The notes: generated from the letters alone by a model not told the origin. 64,000 nt of DNA from Aggregatibacter kilianii (GCF_003129965.1 NZ_NRCJ01000012.1:34889-98888); one strand, 5' to 3'. Shown: positions 36,471 through 44,322, numbered from the stretch's first letter. A program made the numbers and translations.

Positions 36471-37505
36471 CTATGCGGAGAATCTCACGGACAGATCTTC
36501 CAACAGTTGCCAAATATCATCAGTAAATTCTTGCTTGGCACGACGTTCGACATCGGCAAGTTGCTGAAAAAATGTATAGAGTTTGCGGTAAGTTAACCGT
36601 TGTATGGCTTGCGTAAACAAAGGTCGGCGATTTTGCCACACTTTCAGATGATCAAAGTGTTCACGCAATTGGGCGGTCGGTAACGGCGAATCAAGGGGCG
36701 GGCGTTGTTCGGGCTTGCTAAGTTCCAAGAGTGTCATCAAATCCCGTTGCAAGGTACGCAATAAAATAATCGGTTGCACATCTTCGTCTTTCAAACCGTT
36801 CAAAATACGGCGGGCGCGATTGCCTTTGCCGGCTAAAATCGCATCCACCCATTGAAACGGCGTGAATACCGAAGACTGCTCCACAACATTATTCACGCGG
36901 GCAAATGTCAACTTATGATCGGGATACAGCAAGTCCAGTAATTGCAATGCTTGCTTGAGCGCCAATAGGTTATTTTCATAGCTATAACAAAGCAATTGCG
37001 TCGCTTCTTCATCAATGCGCAAGCCCAACATTTTTGCCCGATTCGCCACCCAGCGCGGGAGCTGCTCCGCATTCGGCGTTTGGCAATTCACCAAAACGGC
37101 TTGCGGTTCATCTTGATTGGCCGCAACAAACCACGCCTGTTTTTCCGCCGCTTTTGTTAATTTGGCAAGACGGAAAACCGCTAACACGTCAGGTGTGAGC
37201 AGGGTAATGAATTCAGATAAATTTTTCTGCAAAAGTGCGGTTAAATTTTCCGGTAAATCTAAGATAATGAGTTGCTTATTGAAAAATAAGCCCATGGATT
37301 GAACCCGCTCGAATAAATCGTTCCAGTCGATGGACGCATTAATTTCCAACTCAACTTTTTCGTCGAATCCCTGTTGTAGCGCCGCGTGGTAAATTCGGTC
37401 GGCACTTTCATTGAGCAACAACGGATCCTCGCCGACTAAAAAATACAAACGGGCTACATGCCGTTCCAGCGAGGAAGCAAGTTGTTCCGGAAATAAGCGG
37501 TTCAT
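36471..37505 (-). CDS. holA: DNA polymerase III delta subunit
   Basis: A 344-residue clamp-loader subunit: N-terminal RLFPEQLASSLERHVARLYFLVGEDPLLLNES region and the C-terminal collar domain. HolA opens the beta clamp. Its ATG shares one base with the lptE stop (TAATG), the usual lptE-holA coupling downstream of leuS. Confidence 0.93.
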   Translation of the reverse strand: MNRLFPEQLASSLERHVARLYFLVGEDPLLLNESADRIYHAALQQGFDEKVELEINASIDWNDLFERVQSMGLFFNKQLIILDLPENLTALLQKNLSEFITLLTPDVLAVFRLAKLTKAAEKQAWFVAANQDEPQAVLVNCQTPNAEQLPRWVANRAKMLGLRIDEEATQLLCYSYENNLLALKQALQLLDLLYPDHKLTFARVNNVVEQSSVFTPFQWVDAILAGKGNRARRILNGLKDEDVQPIILLRTLQRDLMTLLELSKPEQRPPLDSPLPTAQLREHFDHLKVWQNRRPLFTQAIQRLTYRKLYTFFQQLADVERRAKQEFTDDIWQLLEDLSVRFSA

Positions 37506-38008
37506 TATTTCGGTTGGATTTGGTGTTGCAAGGCAACCATTTTATTAATTAGCTGACGTGCCGCCTGCTCGCGCATATCTTGCCAAATCACGTCTTTTTC
37601 CGCTGATTTCGCCAATGCCGCACGGGAGTTGTCAAAGAAAGTGCGGTTTACTTTGGTGGAAATAGGGAACGTTTCCCGGTTCGGCAGTTTTACGCTGGCT
37701 TCCACTTCCAGAATCAGTTGCTTTTCCGCCTCACGGCCTTGTTTGAAAATGGACACCACTTGGTCTTTGGTGGAAATGCCGTTTAAGCGCAACACCGGCA
37801 CGTTCGTTTGATCTTCCACTAAAGTCACGTTATTCAGTTGCAATTGGCGGCGCATCACGCGTGCCATGTCGCTATAAGGGTCGCTGCTTTCCAAACGCAG
37901 AGTTTGCAATTCTTGCGGAATCAATTCTCCGTTCTGGAAATGAAATCCGCAGGCGGATAACCCGAAAACAGCGGTGGCGAGAAATAAGGTTTTGATCTGT
38001 TTTAGCAT
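37505..38008 (-). CDS. lptE: LPS-assembly lipoprotein LptE
   Basis: A 167-residue lipoprotein: signal with lipobox LSAC (Cys about 20), then CGFHFQNGELIPQELQTLRLES and strands typical of LptE (RlpB), the plug inside the LptD barrel that delivers LPS to the cell surface. ATG 38008 is used; a longer frame lies in the leader. Conserved leuS-lptE-holA order. Confidence 0.92.
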   Translation of the reverse strand: MLKQIKTLFLATAVFGLSACGFHFQNGELIPQELQTLRLESSDPYSDMARVMRRQLQLNNVTLVEDQTNVPVLRLNGISTKDQVVSIFKQGREAEKQLILEVEASVKLPNRETFPISTKVNRTFFDNSRAALAKSAEKDVIWQDMREQAARQLINKMVALQHQIQPK

Positions 38009-38027
38009 AAAAATCACCTTAAAAACC

Positions 38028-38060
38028 GACCGCACTTTGCATTAAAAGTGCGGTCATTTT
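38028..38060 (-). terminator. Uptake-sequence hairpin between leuS and lptE
   Basis: GACCGCACTTT (38028-38038) and AAAGTGCGGTC (38045-38055), 11-bp stem. On the minus strand the stem is followed by GGTTTTT, so it may partly terminate leuS transcripts before lptE-holA. Confidence 0.55.
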
Positions 38061-38070
38061 TTGGATTAAA

Positions 38071-40659
38071 TTACAATGGCTTCACCACAACATTGAGCAA
38101 TTTGCCGGCAACGTAAATTACTTTAACAATTTGCATACCGTCGGTAAAGCGTTTGACGTTTTCGTCGGCGAAGGCAATGGCTTTCACGCTGTCTTCATCG
38201 GCATCCGCCGCTACGGTAACTTTACCGCGCACTTTGCCGTTCACTTGGACAACAATGAGTTTTTCATCTTCAATCATCGCCTCAGGATCCGCTTCCACCC
38301 AAGGGGCGAAGTCGATAATATCCTGATTGCCGAGTTCCTGCCATAAACGGAAACAAATGTGCGGCGTAATCGGATAAAGCATACGCACCACGGCGCTCAA
38401 GGCTTCCGCCATCACCGCACGATCCTGTTCATCATCCAACGGCGCGCGAGTCAGTTTGTTCATCAACTCCATGATCGCGGCAATCGCCGTGTTAAAGGTT
38501 TGACGGCGACCGATGTCGTCGCTCACTTTCGCGATGGTTTTGTGAACATCGCGGCGCAAGGTTTTTTGCGCGGCGGAAAGTGCGGTCGGATTTAAGGCTG
38601 TTTTTGCCGGATTTTTGCTGTATTCAAACACCAAATTCCATACCCGCGCTAAGAAGCGTTTTGCCCCCTCCACGCCGGATTCCTGCCATTCGAGCGTCAT
38701 TTCTGCCGGCGAGGCGAACATCATGAACAAGCGCACGGTGTCCGCGCCGTATTTTTCCACCATTTCCTGCGGGTCGATGCCGTTGTTTTTGGATTTTGAC
38801 ATTTTGGTCATGCCGGCGTGCACCAGTTCATGTCCTTCGTCATCTACGGCTTTTACGATACGCCCTTTATCATCGCGCTCCAACGTCACTTTGGTCGGCG
38901 AAACCCAAATGCGTTCATTGGTCGGGCTGGTGTAATAGAACGCGTCCGCCAACACCATGCCTTGGCACAACAATTTATTCGCCGGTTCGTCGCTGGCGAC
39001 AAAACCTGCATCGCGCAACAATTTGTGGAAGAAGCGGAAATACAACAAGTGCATGGTGGCGTGTTCGATACCACCGATGTATTGATCCACCGGCAACCAG
39101 TAATTGGCTTCCTCGCTATTTAGCATACCTTGTTGATATTCAGGGCAGGTGTAACGGGCGTAATACCAGGAAGATTCCATGAACGTGTCGAACGTATCCG
39201 TTTCTTTGAACGCCGGTTTGCCCCGGTAAGTGGTTTTCGCCCATTCCGGATCCGCTTTAATCGGGCTGTTCACACCGTTCATCACCACATCTTCCGGAAG
39301 GATAATCGGCAAATCTTCCATCGGCGCAGGGACGACATCGCCGTTTTCCAAGGTCAGCATCGGAATTGGCGCGCCCCAATAACGTTGACGGGAAACGCCC
39401 CAGTCGCGCAGACGATAATTCACTTGGCGTTTGCCCACGCCTAATTGTTCCAGTTTATCCGCAATGCCTTTAAATGCTGCATCGAATGCCAAGCCGTCAA
39501 ATTCGGCGGAATGAATGAGCTTACCGTGTTCGGTAAAGGCCTGTTTGGTTAAGTCAATAGCTTCGCCATTCATCGGTTCGATAACCTGTTTAATCGGCAA
39601 ATGATATTTTTGCGCGAATTCAAAATCGCGCTGATCGTGCGCCGGTACCGCCATGACCGCACCGGTGCCGTAGTGCATTAACACAAAGTTCGCCACCCAC
39701 ACCGGCAAGGCTTCGCCGGTCAACGGATGCTCCGCATATAAACCGGTCGCCATGCCTTTTTTCTCCATGGTGGCAAGCTCGGCTTCGGCGACTTTAGTAT
39801 TTTTCGCTTCCTGTATGAATTGGGCGAGTTCAGGATTATTTTGCGCCGCCAACGTTGCCAACGGATGCGCCGCCGCGACGGCAACATAACTCACGCCGTA
39901 GAACGTATCCGGACGGGTGGTGTACACCGCGAGTTTTTCATCGGTGTCTTTAATGTCAAAGGTGATTTCCACCCCTTCAGAACGCCCGATCCAGTTGCGT
40001 TGCATGGTTTTCACCTGATCCGGCCACTGCGGCAATTCGTCTAAGCAATTGAGCAACTGCTCGGCGTAATCGGTGATTTTGATAAACCATTGCGGAATTT
40101 CTTTTTGTTCCACCGGCGTATCGCAACGCCAGCAACAGCCTTCGTGCACCTGCTCGTTCGCCAACACGGTTTTATCGTTCGGACACCAGTTCACGGTAGA
40201 GGTTTTTTTATACACCAAGCCTTTTTTGTATAACTCGGTGAAGAACCATTGCTCCCATTTGTAATATTCCGGGCGGCAGGTAGTGACTTCACGATCCCAG
40301 TCGTAACTAAACCCCAACAGTTGCAACTGATTTTTCATGTATTCGATATTTTCGTAGGTCCATTTCGCCGGGGCGGTATTATTTTTCACCGCCGCGCCTT
40401 CTGCCGGCAAACCGAACGCGTCCCAGCCCATCGGTTGCAACACGTTTTTGCCGATCATGCGTTGATAACGGGAAACCACATCGCCGATGGTGTAATTGCG
40501 CACATGCCCCATGTGCAAACGACCGGACGGATACGGCAACATGGAAAGGCAGTAATATTTTTCTTTGCTGTTGTCTTGTACCGCTTTGAAAGTTTTATTG
40601 TCCTGCCAGAATTTTTGCACTTCCGGTTCAAGCAAATCAGGACGATATTGTTCTTGCAT
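38071..40659 (-). CDS. leuS: Leucyl-tRNA synthetase
   Basis: An 862-residue class I synthetase. HIGH-type motif [15 protein letters not shown] (about residues 42-56), a CP1 editing domain in the middle, and KMSKS ([14 protein letters not shown], about 620), then the anticodon-binding and C-terminal domains. Full length for bacterial LeuRS. First gene of leuS-lptE-holA. Confidence 0.97.
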   Translation of the reverse strand: MQEQYRPDLLEPEVQKFWQDNKTFKAVQDNSKEKYYCLSMLPYPSGRLHMGHVRNYTIGDVVSRYQRMIGKNVLQPMGWDAFGLPAEGAAVKNNTAPAKWTYENIEYMKNQLQLLGFSYDWDREVTTCRPEYYKWEQWFFTELYKKGLVYKKTSTVNWCPNDKTVLANEQVHEGCCWRCDTPVEQKEIPQWFIKITDYAEQLLNCLDELPQWPDQVKTMQRNWIGRSEGVEITFDIKDTDEKLAVYTTRPDTFYGVSYVAVAAAHPLATLAAQNNPELAQFIQEAKNTKVAEAELATMEKKGMATGLYAEHPLTGEALPVWVANFVLMHYGTGAVMAVPAHDQRDFEFAQKYHLPIKQVIEPMNGEAIDLTKQAFTEHGKLIHSAEFDGLAFDAAFKGIADKLEQLGVGKRQVNYRLRDWGVSRQRYWGAPIPMLTLENGDVVPAPMEDLPIILPEDVVMNGVNSPIKADPEWAKTTYRGKPAFKETDTFDTFMESSWYYARYTCPEYQQGMLNSEEANYWLPVDQYIGGIEHATMHLLYFRFFHKLLRDAGFVASDEPANKLLCQGMVLADAFYYTSPTNERIWVSPTKVTLERDDKGRIVKAVDDEGHELVHAGMTKMSKSKNNGIDPQEMVEKYGADTVRLFMMFASPAEMTLEWQESGVEGAKRFLARVWNLVFEYSKNPAKTALNPTALSAAQKTLRRDVHKTIAKVSDDIGRRQTFNTAIAAIMELMNKLTRAPLDDEQDRAVMAEALSAVVRMLYPITPHICFRLWQELGNQDIIDFAPWVEADPEAMIEDEKLIVVQVNGKVRGKVTVAADADEDSVKAIAFADENVKRFTDGMQIVKVIYVAGKLLNVVVKPL

Positions 40660-40779
40660 AGAAAATCACCTTAAAAATAGACCGCACTTTTCGGCGGGTT
40701 TTAACTTGGAAAATACGGCATAGAATAGCGTAAAACGGGGGAAAATAACAGGAAGTGCGGTGGGATTTTCGGATATTTT

Positions 40780-41049
40780 TCACGACGTAACCCGATGACA
40801 AGCCTCATACAACGGCAACAAATCACGAATGCTTTCGACAATAAATTGCGTGGCGTCCAATTTATCCAATTCCGCCTTTTCCGCATTGTGCCCGATACAC
40901 CAAAAATCCTCGTCGGAACGCAAAGTTAAATCCTGCGGCGTGAGTTGGCTGACTTGATGAAAATCGTCGTATTCGCTTTCATCGCCACGCCAAATATCCA
41001 ACTCGGCAAACCGCGCAAAATGATGCCGCGCGCGATAAATTAACACCAA
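40780..41049 (-). CDS. Hypothetical protein, probably N-terminally truncated
   Basis: An open frame of 89 codons ending ACHRVTS. Acidic and aromatic-rich (DIWRGDESEYDDFHQ, DEDFWCIGHNAEKAELDKLD). No ATG start: the frame opens at TTG/GTG (41049/41046) directly after an in-frame TGA and has no ribosome site, so the 5' end looks lost. A 14-bp direct repeat (GCGCGATAAATTAA at 41030-41043 and 41053-41066) spans the break, and the prophage end is about 30 bp away. The protein looks like a host gene remnant; family not recognised. Confidence 0.45.
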   Translation of the reverse strand: MVLIYRARHHFARFAELDIWRGDESEYDDFHQVSQLTPQDLTLRSDEDFWCIGHNAEKAELDKLDATQFIVESIRDLLPLYEACHRVTS

Positions 41050-41066
41050 TCAGCGCGATAAATTAA
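41030..41066. repeat. 14-bp direct repeat at the host-prophage junction
   Basis: GCGCGATAAATTAA occurs at 41030-41043 and 41053-41066, 9 bp apart. It is too long for the 5-bp target duplication expected of a Mu-type phage and may mark an earlier rearrangement that truncated the neighbouring gene. Confidence 0.6.
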
Positions 41067-41111
41067 AAAATATTTTGTTGCACATACTGAAACAACGTTA
41101 CAAAAAACGAG

Positions 41112-41228
<117 letters not shown>

Positions 41229-41319
41229 CTTTTAACTTACAACGCTACGTCAAATCTGAAACTAAACACCTACCATTAACCGCCAATTTTTACCCAAACT
41301 CACCATCTCCACATAAACA

Positions 41320-41349
41320 AAAACGGCGACACCGAAATGTCGCCGTTTT
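41320..41349 (-). terminator. Strong terminator closing the CRISPR-like array
   Basis: AAAACGGCGACA-CCGAAA-TGTCGCCGTTTT, a perfect 12-bp stem with A/T flanks, so it can act on either strand. On the minus strand it directly follows the last CRISPR-like repeat and replaces that repeat's normal 3' handle. Confidence 0.88.
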
Positions 41350-41558
41350 GCCTGCCTGTTCGGCAGTGAAGTGTCCAAGTCAACAGTTATTTTCTAAGCT
41401 GCTTATTCAGCAGTGAATAACCAAAATAAACACCTATTTTCTAAGCTGCCTGTTCGGCAGTTAAAATTGAAGTTAGCTACTTGTTTCTAAGCTACCTATT
41501 CGGCAGTGAATACACCAAGATAACAACTATTTTCTAAGCTACTTATGCAGTAGTAAGT
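41344..41558 (-). CRISPR. CRISPR-like array: five type I-F-like repeats with 18-19-nt intervals
   Basis: Read on the minus strand, units resemble the 28-nt type I-F repeat (TTCACTGCCGAACAGGCAG then CTTAGAAA). Plus-strand positions are 41531-41558, 41484-41511, 41438-41465, 41391-41418 and 41344-41371 (the last lacks the CTTAGAAA handle). The period is 46-47 bp, not the usual 60, giving intervals of 18-19 nt instead of 32. Three of the intervals resemble one another (CCAA..AACA..TAT pattern), so the locus is partly a tandem repeat. Stem changes compensate: CTGCC/GGCAG, CTGCT/AGCAG, CTACT/AGTAG. No cas genes nearby. It could be a degenerate array, a mini-crRNA locus or a decoy RNA. Confidence 0.6.
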
Positions 41559-41589
41559 TTGTTTTAACACACAGCCTTGCGACTGAATA

Positions 41590-41615
41590 AAACCGCCAGA
41601 TTGCTCTGACGGTTT
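41590..41615 (-). terminator. Terminator after the last prophage small gene
   Basis: On the minus strand AAACCGTCAG-AGCAAT-CTGGCGGTTT pairs fully with one U·G and is followed by TATTC after four T's. It ends the transcript of the 77-residue gene 18 nt after its stop. Confidence 0.8.
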
Positions 41616-41632
41616 GAATATTACTCCTTTGA

Positions 41633-41866
41633 TTAGTAACGGTCAACCCATTTTTGACCGTCCTCTTTGCTTGCGATCTCATCGACCAACAAGCCATCAG
41701 CGTTTAAGCTGTAGATTGTGCCGATTTTGAGGGTTGTGCCTTGGAAGCACTGGCGGCGGGAAGCCTCGCGTTTAGCGTCTGATAAGTTGCCCGCTTTAAG
41801 TTGCTCGGCAGTTGCGTAAACGTTGATGCCGTTAGTTTCGGTGAAATAATAAGTTGTAGTTGTCAT
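41633..41866 (-). CDS. Small prophage protein of unknown function (77 residues)
   Basis: A 77-residue soluble protein (begins MTTTTYYFTETNGINVYATA; Lys/Glu-rich middle; ends DGQKWVDRY). No family recognised. It is preceded by leader module B (palindromic promoter, pseudoknot, AGGAG at 41878-41874) that is nearly identical to the leader of the 80-residue gene at 43032, so both are probably switched together. It is the right-most gene of the prophage, a position often used for accessory or anti-defence genes in transposable phages. Confidence 0.75.
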   Translation of the reverse strand: MTTTTYYFTETNGINVYATAEQLKAGNLSDAKREASRRQCFQGTTLKIGTIYSLNADGLLVDEIASKEDGQKWVDRY

Positions 41867-41979
41867 TTTGTATCTCCTGCGGCTAGTTGATGATGTGTAA
41901 GCCTTGGTGCCGCGTCCCTCTTGCTTACGGGGTCTATATTATATCGTACTATATAATATATCAATCACTATTTTGTAAA
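41867..41979 (-). promoter_or_regulatory. Leader module B: promoter, palindrome and candidate pseudoknot
   Basis: On the minus strand TTTACA (41979-41974) is followed after 12 nt by an imperfect 28-bp AT-rich palindrome (41961-41934) containing the -10. Then comes a leader with GTAAGC (41928-41923) pairing to GCTTAC (41902-41897), whose loop GCGGC (41913-41909) can pair with GCCGC (41883-41879) directly next to the Shine-Dalgarno AGGAG (41878-41874). It is about 85-90% identical by eye to module A at 43275-43389. Confidence 0.65.
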
Positions 41980-42173
41980 GTTTTGTAAAGACTTAAAAGC
42001 TTGCGGAACATCTCCGCCTTGGAAACGCCCTCTGTTGTGCATAGCTCATCAAACTCAGTCACGACCTCCGGGCGAAGTTGGAACTTGATTTGCTTATAGT
42101 TTGCTTTGTTGTAATTGCCGGCATTTTGGCTAATCAGACGCTTAGTGCTATCTGCAAGTTTTTTGTACCCCAT
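41961..42173 (-). CDS. Small prophage protein with a ribbon-helix-helix-like C-terminal half
   Basis: A 70-residue basic protein. Residues about 28-62 (IKFQLRPEVVTEFDELC, then GVSKAEMFRKLLSLY) look like a strand followed by two helices, as in Arc/MetJ-type ribbon-helix-helix repressors. GAGGGGG lies upstream of ATG 42173. Its 3' end overlaps leader module B. A DNA-binding role on the twin palindromes is a reasonable inference, comparable to Aca regulators of anti-CRISPR loci, but not shown. Confidence 0.6.
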   Translation of the reverse strand: MGYKKLADSTKRLISQNAGNYNKANYKQIKFQLRPEVVTEFDELCTTEGVSKAEMFRKLLSLYKTLQNSD

Positions 42174-42188
42174 AATTGCCCCCTCTTT

Positions 42189-42626
42189 TTATTGCTCAAG
42201 CCAGGCCCACGCTACACACCGCTCTAGGTCGGCAAATAGTGGCATATTAAGCATATCCTGAATTGTCACGTTGTCCGTGTAGAGCTTAACAGCGCAGAAC
42301 GGCACGTTTGGTGGCTCACCCTTGCCATCAACAATCGCCCACGCCTGTGCTTTACGCGCAGAACGACGGCATACGACAAACTTAACAAGCGTCGTATGAT
42401 TGAGTGCGTCATCCAGTCGCACAATCTCAAACTCCGCAAGATTTGTATTGCTAAAGTTACACTTGCAAGCGTAATCCGTCTTAAAGACGCCGCGCAATAT
42501 GCCTTTAAACATATCATCAAGCCATGGCTTTAAAAGTGCGGATGTATCCGCCGAGATTTCCGAGCGCGGGCTTTTGCGCGTGTGCCCGGTTGTTGTAGTG
42601 ACATGATAGATGTATTTTTCTGCCAT
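42189..42626 (-). CDS. Prophage protein of unknown function (145 residues)
   Basis: A 145-residue mixed alpha/beta protein (begins MAEKYIYHVTTTTGHTRKSP, Cys-containing YACKCNFSN, ends ERCVAWAWLEQ). The VTTTTGHTRKSPRSE start is polar and may be flexible. AAGGAG precedes ATG 42626. No domain recognised. A terminator at 42638-42661 separates it from the upstream gene, so its expression depends on readthrough or an unseen promoter. Confidence 0.7.
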   Translation of the reverse strand: MAEKYIYHVTTTTGHTRKSPRSEISADTSALLKPWLDDMFKGILRGVFKTDYACKCNFSNTNLAEFEIVRLDDALNHTTLVKFVVCRRSARKAQAWAIVDGKGEPPNVPFCAVKLYTDNVTIQDMLNMPLFADLERCVAWAWLEQ

Positions 42627-42637
42627 TTTTACTCCTT

Positions 42638-42661
42638 AAAAAACCGCCCGCAGGCGGTTTT
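42638..42661 (-). terminator. Terminator between prophage small genes
   Basis: AAAACCGCC-CGCA-GGCGGTTTT; on the minus strand followed by TTTTTTAAGG, a good T-tract, just after the 105-residue gene. Confidence 0.75.
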
Positions 42662-42665
42662 ACCG

Positions 42666-42983
42666 TTATTCAAAATCGTCCACCATCCAGCCGTTGCTTT
42701 GTGGTATGCCGGCTATAATCTCTACAATCTCAAATGCTACCGGTTGTCCATTTTTCGGATATAACGCAATTTGATTGTTTTCCGCTATTTTGCGTAATAG
42801 TTCAATTGTTTTGTCGTCGGTCACTTTCTCTGTGTATGAGCCAAGTCCCCAATTGTTGCAATCTCTTTTATCCTCGTACTCTCTGCAAGGTATCTCTACC
42901 ACCATCCAGTCACCGTGATCAGTGATTGTGTAATATGTATCCCAAATATCAAATTGAACAGGGATTTGTGTAACTTGTGCCAT
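42666..42983 (-). CDS. Small acidic prophage protein of unknown function (105 residues)
   Basis: A 105-residue strongly acidic protein rich in aromatic residues (FDIWDTYYTITDHGDW, NNWGLGSYTEK, ends GWMVDDFE). Acidic small proteins in phage accessory regions often mimic nucleic acid, including some anti-restriction and anti-CRISPR proteins; that is only suggestive here. AAAGGAG precedes ATG 42983. No family recognised. Confidence 0.7.
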   Translation of the reverse strand: MAQVTQIPVQFDIWDTYYTITDHGDWMVVEIPCREYEDKRDCNNWGLGSYTEKVTDDKTIELLRKIAENNQIALYPKNGQPVAFEIVEIIAGIPQSNGWMVDDFE

Positions 42984-43001
42984 TTTGTTTCTCCTTTGGT
43001 T

Positions 43002-43026
43002 ATTGCCCGCCTTGCGGCGGGCTTTT
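43002..43026. repeat. G+C-rich hairpin between prophage small genes
   Basis: GCCCGCC-TTGC-GGCGGGC (43005-43022). The T-tract is on the plus-strand side (TTTTATTT), so on the minus strand, where the genes lie, it is a hairpin without a terminator tail. It may slow readthrough or protect mRNA ends. Confidence 0.5.
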
Positions 43027-43031
43027 ATTTA

Positions 43032-43274
43032 TTAATTGAAAATCGCTTCGACTTTTTTGACATCTGCAACAAATGCGCTTGTGCATGTACCTTTAACATT
43101 TTTGGATACTAAGCTGTTTGATGCAATATCAAAATATAACTGCCAGTTTCGGTCACCTGCAAAAGATCGATCTTTACTGTTGAGATTGATATAGATTCGT
43201 TTGCCGTTCCACTCGTTTGCATAGCCATTGATTCCGGCATTTTTTAACATTTCGTTGATTTCTTTTTCTGTCAT
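43032..43274 (-). CDS. Small prophage protein of unknown function (80 residues)
   Basis: An 80-residue protein (begins MTEKEINEMLKNAGINGYAN, then WNGKRIYINLNSKDRSFAGDR and a C-terminal FVADVKKVEAIFN). No recognised family. It is preceded by leader module A with a perfect 28-bp palindrome and a candidate pseudoknot next to AGGAG. Not similar to the 77-residue protein despite the shared leader, which suggests the leaders, not the proteins, were duplicated. Confidence 0.72.
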   Translation of the reverse strand: MTEKEINEMLKNAGINGYANEWNGKRIYINLNSKDRSFAGDRNWQLYFDIASNSLVSKNVKGTCTSAFVADVKKVEAIFN

Positions 43275-43389
43275 TTTGTTATCTCCTGCGGCTGGTTGAT
43301 GGTGTTGTAAGCTTTGGCGCCGCGTCCCTCTTGCTTACGTGGTCTATATTATATCGTACGATATAATATAGCAACCACTATTTTGTCAA
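43275..43389 (-). promoter_or_regulatory. Leader module A: promoter, perfect 28-bp palindrome and candidate pseudoknot
   Basis: On the minus strand TTGACA (43389-43384) is followed after 12 nt by a perfect 28-bp palindrome (43371-43344, centre CGTACG) that contains the -10. The leader then has GTAAGC (43338-43333) pairing with GCTTAC (43312-43307); loop GCGGC (43323-43319) can pair with GCCGC (43292-43288), abutting Shine-Dalgarno AGGAG (43287-43283). Same layout and spacing as module B. Confidence 0.7.
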
Positions 43390-43406
43390 TTTTGTGTAAA
43401 TATTTA

Positions 43407-43437
43407 AAAGCCCCTTAAACAGTGTTTAAAGGGCTTT
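43407..43437 (-). terminator. Terminator after the prophage methyltransferase
   Basis: AAAGCCCCTTAAAC-AGT-GTTTAAAGGGCTTT (one mismatch), 14-bp stem directly after the methyltransferase stop on the minus strand. Confidence 0.75.
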
Positions 43438-43440
43438 GAG

Positions 43441-44271
43441 TTAGAATTTATAAACCAGATTGTCCTCGTACTCGCCGTGATAGTTGAGTGACGTCTTAAT
43501 CGCTATCCGTTGCGCGCCGTCGAACGCCTGCCAGTTGTCCACTTTATCCTCCTGCATGTACTCAATAAATCGCACAAACTCCGATTTAGTCGAGCTGAAG
43601 AAGATATACGGCGGGCGGGTGATATTGACTAATCGCAAGAAGTCGATTAAGTCAAAATAACGCGCCTGTTTGTAACTCTCTTGCTTAGTGCATAAATAAG
43701 GCGGGTCTAACACAAACACCGCTTGCGGGTCAGCGGTGAAGCGCGGGAGTAACGTGTGAAACGACTCAGACACCACCTCAACGCCATCCAAATAACCGTC
43801 GGCGGACGGGTAATCTGACGCGCGGACGCAATGCCAGAAGTCCTTTTTACACAACTCCTCAAACGTGCCGACTTGTTGCCCGGAAAACAACAGCCAGCTT
43901 GCAAGCGAGGCTAAATCCACATAACCGTCAAACGCTTTGATTGTATCAATAATCTGCGCTTTGAGCGCCTTGTCGGTGACGCGTTTTTGACGAGGGACAT
44001 CCGCTAATAACGCGGCAATTTGACGGCGTAAGCGGTTGATGTCGTCGATATGTTTAATGCGCTCAGCGTAACCGTCAAAGTCGTTGTAAATCACGCGGGC
44101 GCGCGGTTTGATCTGTTTGGCGGCATGACTCAGTAAGCCTGAGCCGCCGAACGTATCAATAATCGTCCAGCCCTCGCCATCGCCCGGAATCTGCTCATCT
44201 AAAATGGCTTTAAAATAGCTCAAAAACATGCGCTTTTGACCGACAAAGGGTAGCGGGGCTTGTTTAAACAT
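43441..44271 (-). CDS. D12-class DNA N6-adenine methyltransferase (Dam-like), possibly phase-variable
   Basis: A 276-residue methyltransferase. N-terminal PLPFVGQKRMFLSYF (motif X/I type of the D12 class), IIDTFGGSGLLSHAAK (SAM pocket) and catalytic FVLDPPYLC (DPPY, about residue 190). It should methylate adenine, protecting phage DNA from restriction or altering host expression. It has its own promoter (44323-44350), separate from the late operon. A (TTTG)9 tract lies 10 nt upstream of ATG 44271, and an ATG before the tract is one frame off at the present copy number. AAGGA precedes ATG 44271. Confidence 0.88.
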   Translation of the reverse strand: MFKQAPLPFVGQKRMFLSYFKAILDEQIPGDGEGWTIIDTFGGSGLLSHAAKQIKPRARVIYNDFDGYAERIKHIDDINRLRRQIAALLADVPRQKRVTDKALKAQIIDTIKAFDGYVDLASLASWLLFSGQQVGTFEELCKKDFWHCVRASDYPSADGYLDGVEVVSESFHTLLPRFTADPQAVFVLDPPYLCTKQESYKQARYFDLIDFLRLVNITRPPYIFFSSTKSEFVRFIEYMQEDKVDNWQAFDGAQRIAIKTSLNYHGEYEDNLVYKF

Positions 44272-44280
44272 AGTTACATC

Positions 44281-44320
44281 CTTGTTTGTTTGTTTGTTTG
44301 TTTGTTTGTTTGTTTGTTTG
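44281..44320. repeat. Tetranucleotide repeat (TTTG)9, CAAA on the coding strand
   Basis: Nine perfect TTTG copies (44285-44320) after a partial TTG. Tetranucleotide tracts at the 5' end of genes are the hallmark of phase-variable loci in Haemophilus and relatives. Confidence 0.95.
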
Positions 44321-44322
44321 GC

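Noticed and set aside
41344..41558. A canonical, functional type I-F CRISPR array
   Set aside because: Intervals are 18-19 nt instead of 32, three of them resemble one another, the repeats vary and no cas genes are nearby. It is reported as CRISPR-like instead.
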